Shown piece after piece: positions 57,779-64,000 of a stretch of 64,000 nucleotides of DNA. The notes under the pieces were generated by a model. It was not told the origin of the DNA, ran no database searches, and worked only from the letters and a program-made list of their open reading frames with translations. Location: positions 147,413 to 211,412 of the forward strand of contig JBMNCR010000034.1 of the NCBI GenBank assembly GCA_049366695.1, in the 5' to 3' direction. Origin of the DNA: JBMNCR01 sp049366695. GTDB taxonomy: Bacteria > Bacillota > Clostridia > Eubacteriales > Alkalibacteraceae. The translations under genes were made by a program, and so were the position numbers. How positions within the stretch are numbered: position 1 is the first letter of the stretch; each line of letters opens with the position of its first letter.

Positions 57779-58573
57779 TTACGTATTAATAAATGTTCCA
57801 ATTTCTTTTCCTTCTAGTATATCATAAATATTATTAATTTTTGTAGAACTTGCTAATACAGTACTAATACCACTTTTTGACGCTATTTTTGCAGCATTCA
57901 ACTTAGTTATCATTCCACCTGTGCCTAATTCATTTTCAGTATTACCAGCTAGTTTATACGTATCTTTTGTTATTTTTTCAATATATGTAATTAACTTAGC
58001 ATTCTCATTTTTATATGGATTTGAATTACATAATCCTTCTACATCAGATAGGATTATGAGTAAATCAGCATCAATTAATTCTGCAACCATTGCAGACAAA
58101 GTGTCATTATCACCAAACCGATCACCTTTTATTTCATCAGTAGATACTGAATCATTCTCATTTACAACTGGTATGATTCTCATTTCTAAAAGAGTTTTAA
58201 AAGTTCTGTTTGCATTTTCTCTTTTAATATTGTTATTGAATACATCACTAGTTAGCAATATCTGCGCAATATTTTGATTATATTCTCCAAAGAATTTTTG
58301 ATACAATTGCATTAATACCGCCTGTCCCACAGCAGCTGCAGCTTGTTTTATTTCTATATTTTTAGGTTTCTTTTCTATTCCTATCCTATCCATTCCTGCA
58401 CCAATAGCACCTGAAGAAACTAAAACAATTTCTTTCCCACTATTTTCCAAATCAGTTAGTACTCTTGATAGTTCTTCCATTCTTTTTAAATTAATATTTC
58501 CATTGTCATAAGTAATCGATGAAGTACCTATTTTTACAACTACTCGTCTTGCTTTTGTTATTTTATGTCGCAT
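57779..58573 (-). CDS. proB: Glutamate 5-kinase without PUA domain
   Basis: The kinase starts with RRVVVKIGTSSIT and has VLVSSGAIGAGMDRIG and DRFGDNDTLSAMVAELIDADLLIILSDVEGL. The enzyme makes gamma-glutamyl phosphate, first step of proline synthesis. At 264 residues it lacks the C-terminal PUA domain of the E. coli enzyme, like several Firmicute ProB proteins. proA is not adjacent. Confidence 0.94.
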   Translation of the reverse strand: MRHKITKARRVVVKIGTSSITYDNGNINLKRMEELSRVLTDLENSGKEIVLVSSGAIGAGMDRIGIEKKPKNIEIKQAAAAVGQAVLMQLYQKFFGEYNQNIAQILLTSDVFNNNIKRENANRTFKTLLEMRIIPVVNENDSVSTDEIKGDRFGDNDTLSAMVAELIDADLLIILSDVEGLCNSNPYKNENAKLITYIEKITKDTYKLAGNTENELGTGGMITKLNAAKIASKSGISTVLASSTKINNIYDILEGKEIGTFINT

Positions 58574-58583
58574 TTCACCACTC

Positions 58584-59537
58584 CTAATTTAGACATTCCC
58601 TAATAATTCTTTCTACGTTTTTATAACATATTTTTTCTATTTCATCATAAGTTAACCCATGCTCTTTTAATCTATTAAGCAGTTTATTAATTTCCCCAAT
58701 ATTTTCTATCTCCAATTCCCCTTCAATACCATCAAAATCAGTACCTAATGCTAAACATTCTATTCCCCCAATATTTTTTATATATTTTATTTGTTTAACT
58801 AAATCTGAAATTTTGCATATATTGCTATTTCCTAGGAAATGTGGACAAAAATTTATTCCAATTACTCCACCCTTTAAAGATAATAACCTAATCATATCAT
58901 CACTCATATTTCTCGGTACATTTCTAAGAGCTCTAGCGTTTGAATGAGAAGCTACAATTGGTTTTGTACTATGATTTACAACATCAAAAAACCCTCCATC
59001 TGAAAGATGTGATACATCAACAATAATACCAAGTTTATTCATTTTTTCAACAACTTCAAATCCAAAAGGTTTTAATCCTTTATTCATTATATTATAACTG
59101 TTAGAATTGGGAAAACCTATACAATTTTCATAATTCCATGTCAAAGTAATTAAACGTACACCTAAACGATGAAATTCATCAATACGCTCTATTTTATTTT
59201 CTAAAAAACCTCCTTCTTCAATTGTTAAAAAGGCTGATATTTTATTATTGTTTCTATTTGCATTAAAATCATTGTAATTATGAGCAAAATTTATATACTT
59301 ACTATTTTCCTTAATTATAGAATGAAAAACTTTATAAAATTCTAATGTATACTCATAAATATTTTTATTATGCTTATTTATTAATTCCATATTTAAAAAC
59401 AATGCAAAAAATTGAGCAATAGAATTAGCTTGCAACATTTTTTTTATATCAACAGAATACTTATTTTCATACAAATTTTTTTTACTTGAACGAAAAATTT
59501 TATGCATCGTATCGCAATGCATATCAATAATATTCAA
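58584..59537 (-). CDS. Membrane dipeptidase (peptidase M19)
   Basis: Zinc ligands are in DMHCDTMHKI at residues 5-10. FLTIEEGGFLENKIERIDEFHRLGVRLITLTWNYEN, VDVSHLSDGGFFDV, ASHSNARALRNVPRN and ALGTDFDGIEG follow. It cleaves dipeptides, in some bacteria D-Ala containing. The gene ends 11 bases before proB and is codirectional, so probably cotranscribed. Confidence 0.93.
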   Translation of the reverse strand: MNIIDMHCDTMHKIFRSSKKNLYENKYSVDIKKMLQANSIAQFFALFLNMELINKHNKNIYEYTLEFYKVFHSIIKENSKYINFAHNYNDFNANRNNNKISAFLTIEEGGFLENKIERIDEFHRLGVRLITLTWNYENCIGFPNSNSYNIMNKGLKPFGFEVVEKMNKLGIIVDVSHLSDGGFFDVVNHSTKPIVASHSNARALRNVPRNMSDDMIRLLSLKGGVIGINFCPHFLGNSNICKISDLVKQIKYIKNIGGIECLALGTDFDGIEGELEIENIGEINKLLNRLKEHGLTYDEIEKICYKNVERIIRECLN

Positions 59538-59604
59538 TATCTTTCACTCCAATCAAGAATTATTATATTATATTAAAACACATAAATAAATATCAACATA
59601 TAAT

Positions 59605-59632
59605 AAGCTGTTTAATTGTGATAAACAGCCTA
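59605..59632 (-). terminator. Hairpin between the PLC-like gene and the dipeptidase
   Basis: GCTGTTTA (59607-59614) pairs with TAAACAGC (59622-59629). It lies between the PLC-like gene and the dipeptidase; the U tract on the minus strand is weak. Confidence 0.45.
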
Positions 59633-59704
59633 TAATAATTTTTATTTTTTTCTATAATATATATGTAAAATATCTACATTTAGAATACTGTAATACTTTT
59701 TTTA

Positions 59705-60310
59705 TTATACGTGTAAAACTTCAACAGCAGCACACTGAGCATTTTCAAGTTCGCAAATAAAACCTAACATCACTGCAGTACTACACACTATAGAATATTC
59801 AATATCTTGTATAAATTGATTTGAATAATCTTCAAAATTAGCCTTTTGTAAATACTCTTTCTTATACTCTCCTAAAAAATTATATATATCAAATTCAGTA
59901 CATCTCATTAAATTATCTACTACATCATCTATAACATTAGTTCCTATTTTATAATGGACTAAATAATCAGATAGGGCATTTTCGTATCTTACATGTCTCT
60001 TAAAGTCATTAAAATTTCTCATTTTCATATTATGAGCTAAACAAAAAGTATCACAAACATAATGAGATAACATCCCTAATGAAAATGATACACCTAATCT
60101 ATTCTTGTTTTTATTTATAAAATTTCGAGTTTGAATATTATAATTATTATATACTTGTTTTAAATTATGTATCCTTACTCTTTTAGGTAAATTCATATCA
60201 GGATATACTGCTCCTAATTCTAATGAATCTCTATCTACTTTTATGTCAATTTGTTTTTCCAAAATATCTACAATCATATTTGCTATTATAATATGTGACT
60301 TTAATTTCAA
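59705..60310 (-). CDS. Zinc-dependent phospholipase C-like protein
   Basis: The 201-residue protein has the pattern MKLKSHIIIANMIVDIL, LELGAVYPDMNL, LGMLSHYVCDTFCLAHNMK and FKRHVRYENALSDYLVHY. The scattered His/Asp ligands (H6, D51, H91, D95, H113, H117) fit the Zn_dep_PLPC family. No signal peptide is visible, so it is probably cytoplasmic with an unknown substrate. Confidence 0.75.
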   Translation of the reverse strand: MKLKSHIIIANMIVDILEKQIDIKVDRDSLELGAVYPDMNLPKRVRIHNLKQVYNNYNIQTRNFINKNKNRLGVSFSLGMLSHYVCDTFCLAHNMKMRNFNDFKRHVRYENALSDYLVHYKIGTNVIDDVVDNLMRCTEFDIYNFLGEYKKEYLQKANFEDYSNQFIQDIEYSIVCSTAVMLGFICELENAQCAAVEVLHV

Positions 60311-60463
60311 AGGAATCCCCCTTCCACTACATATACTTTTATTATAAACTTATTAATAATTTTTTTTAATATCTTTTTGTTTAATTTTACTTTAAATATA
60401 TATTAAATACATAATAATATGATACTATATATTAATAATTTTTAATAGAGAGGATATTTATAA

Positions 60464-61816
60464 ATGAAAAAAAATCAAGAATTAGAGTTGATTATTGATG
60501 ATATTCAATTTCCTAATAAAGGAATTTCATATTTTGACAATAAAAAAATAACAGTAAAAAATTCACTCCCAGGTCAAAAACTAAAAGTAAAGATAAAAAA
60601 AAAGAGAAAGAACAAAATTGAGGCAATAATACTCGAAACTATAAAAAAGAGCCCAAATGAAATAATTGCACCCTGCTGTGCCTTTGGATCTTGCGGAGGA
60701 TGTACCTATCAAAATTTATCCTATAATGACCAATTAAAGCTAAAAGAAAAATTTGTCAGTAATATTCTACAAGAATTAAATACAAATCATATCTTCGAAG
60801 GTATAGAAAGTTCAAAAGCTAAATTTGAATATAGAAACAAGATGGAATTTTCTTTTGGTGATGCATATAAAGATGGCCCCCTTACCTTAGGTCTGCATAA
60901 AAGAGGTAGTATGTACGATATTGTAGATACAAGTGAATGTTTACTAGTAGATAATGACTATAGAGAAATACTTAAATCAGTGTTAAATTATGTAACTGAA
61001 AATGAATACTCTTACTATCATAAAAAAAATCACCAAGGATTGCTACGCCATCTAGTAGTAAGAAAAGGTATAAAAACAGGAGAAATAATAATTAATTTTG
61101 TTACAAGTTCTCAAAGCAAAATTGACCAACAACTGTTATTAGACACTTTAATGAATCTTTCCCTTAAAGGTAGAATAAAAGGAATTATTCATACTATTAA
61201 TGATAGCTTAGCAGATATTGTACAAGAAGATAAATGCGAAATACTCTATGGACAAAAATACATTTATGATATACTGTTTGATCTAAAATTTAAAATCACC
61301 CCCTACTCCTTCTTTCAAACAAATACTGAAGGAGCAATGCAGTTATACTCGATTATCAAAGATTTTATTGGCAAGGATAATCATGATCTCATTTACGATT
61401 TATATTGTGGGACAGGTACTATAGCTCAGATTATAGCTAAGAATTGTAAAAAAGTTATAGGTATCGAACTAGTAGAAGAAGCAGTGATTGCGGCAAAAGA
61501 AAATGCTAAGCTAAACAACCTGGATAATTGTGAATTTATAGCAGGAGATGTTTTGGAGTTAATTGATTCTCTTAAGGAAACACCTGATGTTATTATACTC
61601 GATCCTCCTAGAGATGGTATTCATCCCAAAGCTATCCATAAAATCATAAATTTTCAACCTAAAAAATTCATCTATGTATCCTGCAAACCTACTTCCCTGG
61701 CCAGAGACTTGCCATTTTTTATTGACGCAGGATATGAAATAAAAAGAATTAAATGCATGGACATGTTCCCCCAAACGCCACACGTTGAGACGGTAGTAAA
61801 GCTATATCGGAAGTAA
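60464..61816 (+). CDS. rlmD: 23S rRNA (uracil-5-)-methyltransferase RlmD family
   Basis: An N-terminal TRAM domain (about 1-65) is followed by a Cys cluster CCAFGSCGGCTYQ for a 4Fe-4S site. The methyltransferase part has LYDLYCGTGTIAQII, GIELVEEAVIAAKEN, ILDPPRDGIHPKA and the catalytic Cys in YVSCKPTSLARDL. In Clostridia several paralogues exist, so the exact uridine (1939, 747 or a tRNA site) is not fixed by sequence. Confidence 0.9.
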   Translation: MKKNQELELIIDDIQFPNKGISYFDNKKITVKNSLPGQKLKVKIKKKRKNKIEAIILETIKKSPNEIIAPCCAFGSCGGCTYQNLSYNDQLKLKEKFVSNILQELNTNHIFEGIESSKAKFEYRNKMEFSFGDAYKDGPLTLGLHKRGSMYDIVDTSECLLVDNDYREILKSVLNYVTENEYSYYHKKNHQGLLRHLVVRKGIKTGEIIINFVTSSQSKIDQQLLLDTLMNLSLKGRIKGIIHTINDSLADIVQEDKCEILYGQKYIYDILFDLKFKITPYSFFQTNTEGAMQLYSIIKDFIGKDNHDLIYDLYCGTGTIAQIIAKNCKKVIGIELVEEAVIAAKENAKLNNLDNCEFIAGDVLELIDSLKETPDVIILDPPRDGIHPKAIHKIINFQPKKFIYVSCKPTSLARDLPFFIDAGYEIKRIKCMDMFPQTPHVETVVKLYRK

Positions 61817-62293
61817 ACATATTGAAAAATTATTATAATATGGTTGTATGTGAGTTGAGATAATCCTTTAAATAGGATCACAAGTTCATGATTGATTTAG
61901 TAATTACAATGTGATATTGTAATTATAAGCGATAACAATAACTTAATTTATATGAAAAGGTGGGATTCATCCGACCACTTAGTGTTATATTAGTTCAAAT
62001 AACATAAGTAGCTTGGAGAAATAATACAAATTTATTAACTGAATAATTAGGTATAGCTATTTTTAGAAATAGTATATTAACGTTATAATAAAAACTGTTT
62101 TTTCACAAACAGTTTGTTAATTGTTCCTAATTTATCAGTTGATGATTTTATTTATTCTCTAGGGCTGCTTTTTTTGTTTAGCCATAGAGTATTGGTTACT
62201 CTATGGTAGTTTTTGGGGTTATTGTTATCGTAGGTGAAAGAGTTAAATAAAATGAATAAACTAAATGAAAAGATATATAAAGGAGAGAAGAAT
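61817..62293. other. Non-coding region with hairpins between rlmD and the methyltransferase gene
   Basis: No gene is visible. A hairpin AAACTGTTT (62092-62100) with AAACAGTTT (62107-62115) lies here. A second hairpin, CCATAGAGTA with TACTCTATGG (62182-62206), is followed by a T-rich stretch and may be a terminator or attenuator before the methyltransferase. The segment at 61960-61980 contains GGTGG...CCACC-type pairing. Confidence 0.45.
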
Positions 62294-63130
62294 ATGGATA
62301 TTAAAAAAATAATAAATTTAGTAAATGATGTGAAACCATATGAAAAAGGCACAGTAGTTATGTGGACAGATGAATATATTTCAAAAAAGTTACTCGAAAT
62401 GCATGTTAATCAAAATATTAATATTGCAAGTAGAAAAGGAGTAAGTATAGACAAGACAATAAACTGGATATTAAAAGAACTAGATAAAAATGATAGTGAA
62501 CTTCTAGATTTAGGGTGTGGTCCAGGGCTATATACAGAAAAACTTGCTAAGAAAGGATATAAGGTTACAGGTATAGATTTCTCAAAAAACTCAATAGAAT
62601 ATGCAAAAAATAGAGCAAAACAAAACAATATTGATGTCAACTATATTTGTAAAGATTATTTAGACTTAGATTTCAGAGAAAAATTTGATCTAATTACCAT
62701 GATTTACTGTGACTTTGGAGTTTTATCTATAGAAGAAAGAAAAGCATTCCTAAAAAACGTTTATTATGCATTAAAACCAGGTGGGATTTTTATTTTTGAT
62801 GCACTAAATAAGTATACTATAGATAATTTAAAGTTTCAAACAGATTGGGAGTTTTCTACAGGTGGTTTTTGGCAGGATAAACCCTATTTATGTTTATCTC
62901 AGTCAAGTCATTTTCCAAAAAATAAAGCAATATTAGACGAAAACATTATTATTGACGAAGAAAACAACTACAAAATATATCGTTTTTGGAATCACTATTT
63001 TGATGGAGATGATATTAACAATATATTTAAAAGACTTGGTTTCAAAAAAGTTGAAAATTATCAAAACGTAATAGAAAATGATGGACTATATAATGACAAA
63101 GGGGTAACTTTTTATAAAGCTACAAAATAA
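62294..63130 (+). CDS. Class I SAM-dependent methyltransferase
   Basis: Motif I LLDLGCGPGLYTEKLAKKGYKVTGIDFSKNSIEYA, motif II ...YICKDYLDLDF, and FDLITMIYCDFGVLSIEERKAFLKNVYYALKPGGIFIFDAL are clear. A C-terminal half shared with other clostridial methyltransferases follows. I start at the ATG at 62294 with AAAGGAG upstream rather than 20 codons earlier. The substrate is unknown. Confidence 0.87.
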   Translation: MDIKKIINLVNDVKPYEKGTVVMWTDEYISKKLLEMHVNQNINIASRKGVSIDKTINWILKELDKNDSELLDLGCGPGLYTEKLAKKGYKVTGIDFSKNSIEYAKNRAKQNNIDVNYICKDYLDLDFREKFDLITMIYCDFGVLSIEERKAFLKNVYYALKPGGIFIFDALNKYTIDNLKFQTDWEFSTGGFWQDKPYLCLSQSSHFPKNKAILDENIIIDEENNYKIYRFWNHYFDGDDINNIFKRLGFKKVENYQNVIENDGLYNDKGVTFYKATK

Positions 63131-63241
63131 AATATACGCAAATATAAAGATGCATTTGCCATATAAACATGCAAAATCTCCCCATATTTTAGTGAGACCA
63201 CTGAAATAGTAGCTAGTTTTTTGAGAAAAAATCAAAAAGTA

Positions 63242-63296
63242 AAAAATCACGTTCAATTTAGGGATAATTTTTCCCGAATCGAACGTGATTTTCTTC
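63242..63296. terminator. Inverted repeat beyond the transposase fragment
   Basis: AAAATCACGTTC (63243-63254) pairs with GAACGTGATTTT (63281-63292), with an inner GGGA...TCCC pair. It may be the transposase gene terminator or part of the element's end; it lies between convergent genes. Confidence 0.6.
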
Positions 63297-63326
63297 AAAT
63301 TAGTCATAAGAAAGAACATTCTCTTG

Positions 63327-63800
63327 TTACTTTTGGTTCATCAATGTCAGTATCCGCTTTATATTGACATTAAAAATAGTGATGCCATTTTGTATTCGCA
63401 TACCAAATAAGCCATACGATACGACGACATCATAGCTGTGCTGATTCTTGAGTTCGCTATTCTTTGCTTCTATCATATAGCGTTCTCGATATCGTTGTTT
63501 AAAATATTCCGATTCTTGAAATTCTTTTTGTTCAAGATGCATAGATAATTTGATGGAAACAAAGTACGACTTGATTTTCGCTCCATCCTTATAGTATCCC
63601 TCTCTTTTCAAACATTGCTTGCATTTTTCAACATTAAAATAGTAGATAGCAACTTGATTTTTGTTGCTATTATTTTTGCCTGTTCTTGCCTTGCGAACAG
63701 CTAAATGTCCTGCTGGAGAAACAAACATATCGGCATATTTGTTGAAAGTAAACACATCCTCTTCTTTATGGGCACCATTGGAGATAATCGGATGAAGTTT
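63327..63800 (-). pseudogene. C-terminal fragment of an IS1182-type DDE transposase
   Basis: From about 63790 leftward the frame reads EEDVFTFNKYADMFVSPAGHLAVRKARTGKNN..., KCKQCLKREGYYKDGAKIKSYFVSI..., IEAKNSELKNQHSYDVVVSYGLFGM and IFNVNIKRILTLM. This is the C-terminal third of DDE_Tnp_1_6 transposases (IS1182 family). The N-terminal two thirds are missing; upstream codons (63800-63872) read through GGGACA-type repeats and are not transposase. It is inactive. Confidence 0.85.
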
Positions 63801-63896
63801 AGGGAAGCAACCAGAACCAACCAAGAACCAACCGGGACAGAGCACCAATCGGGACAAAAACAATAGGGACACAAAAACAACAGGGACATGTCTCCC
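63800..63896. repeat. Degenerate GGGACA-rich tandem repeats
   Basis: On the plus strand GGGACA recurs at about 63833, 63851, 63866 and 63882, separated by Ala/Asn-coding-like A/C-rich spacers, and closes with the palindrome-like GGGACATGTCTCCC. Preceding AACCA units (AACCAGAACCAACC) repeat too. The pattern resembles short REP-type repeats that accompany RAYT transposases in Clostridia. It marks the breakpoint of the IS fragment. Confidence 0.6.
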
Positions 63897-63995
63897 TTCT
63901 TACACAAATTTTAACAATAAATAATATTTACCTTGCCAATTCCAAATAACTATGAAATAATAGACATACAAACATATGTTCTAGAGGTGAGGATA

Positions 63996-64000
63996 ATGCC
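63996..64000 (+). CDS. First bases of a rightward gene, possibly a RAYT-type transposase
   Basis: An ATG at 63996 follows GAGGTGAGG at ideal distance and begins Met-Pro before the window ends. REP-associated tyrosine transposases of Clostridia commonly start Met-Pro-Arg and sit beside GGGACA repeats. The call is a guess from two codons and context. Confidence 0.3.

Overview
The window is AT-rich, densely coded, and reads as a draft chromosomal scaffold (a 100-N gap lies at 24398-24497) from a low-GC, endospore-forming, anaerobic Firmicute of the class Clostridia. The evidence is pyruvate:ferredoxin oxidoreductase, a PdaB-type spore deacetylase, a Spo0E-like phosphatase, a T-box ahead of valS, an L-box ahead of a DapH-type lysine operon, and AGGAGG ribosome binding sites with frequent TTG/GTG starts. 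I cannot name the genus.

Layout. 1-7332 is a leftward type I-B CRISPR-Cas operon: WYL regulator, cas6, cas8b, cas7, cas5, cas3. The window edge cuts cas3; the adaptation genes and array are presumably to the left. 7.5-14.4 kb is accessory: a VanZ-like and a DUF4846 protein, then a corrinoid/methyltransferase-related patch with a URO-D family protein, TetR and MerR regulators, a stand-alone corrinoid 'cap' domain and a decayed corrinoid-protein fragment. A double-palindrome operator lies between the URO-D gene and tetR. 14.6-23.8 kb holds glnS with an altered KMSKS loop, PAS and XRE proteins, an unrecognised tail-anchored protein, nifJ and a HAD phosphatase. 24.0-25.3 kb is a leftward tRNA operon (Val-Asp-Phe-Gly-Cys-Leu) with two local duplications and the N gap.

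25.4-29.9 kb holds hslO, a cold-shock protein, a methyltransferase, a membrane-anchored exoprotein and an M20 amidohydrolase. The M20 gene is divergent from the riboswitch-controlled asd-dapA-dapB-dapH-lysC operon (30.1-35.0 kb), which makes diaminopimelate/lysine through N-acetylated intermediates; the M20 enzyme is a candidate for its deacetylase. 35.1-48 kb is mostly housekeeping on the minus strand: two-OB SSB-like protein, small Mur ligase, pdaB, DUF975, lplA, QueG-like Fe-S protein, a Ca2+ P-type ATPase, a YVTN beta-propeller, a Spo0E-like protein and T-box-valS.

48.5-64 kb holds mgtE with a short upstream ORF, a glycolipid glycosyltransferase, a two-gene cassette (small Cys-rich protein plus SIR2-like protein), an NMT1-type ABC importer, an ABC exporter, proB without a PUA domain, an M19 dipeptidase, a Zn-dependent PLC-like protein, rlmD and a methyltransferase. 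At the right edge are a broken IS1182-type transposase, GGGACA-rich repeats and the first codon of a rightward gene.

The most interesting items are the SIR2-like/Cys-rich cassette, the TetR double palindrome with the truncated corrinoid genes, the mgtE leader ORF, the coiled-coil insertion in Cas7, and the unusual GlnRS signature. None is proven to be a new system from sequence alone.
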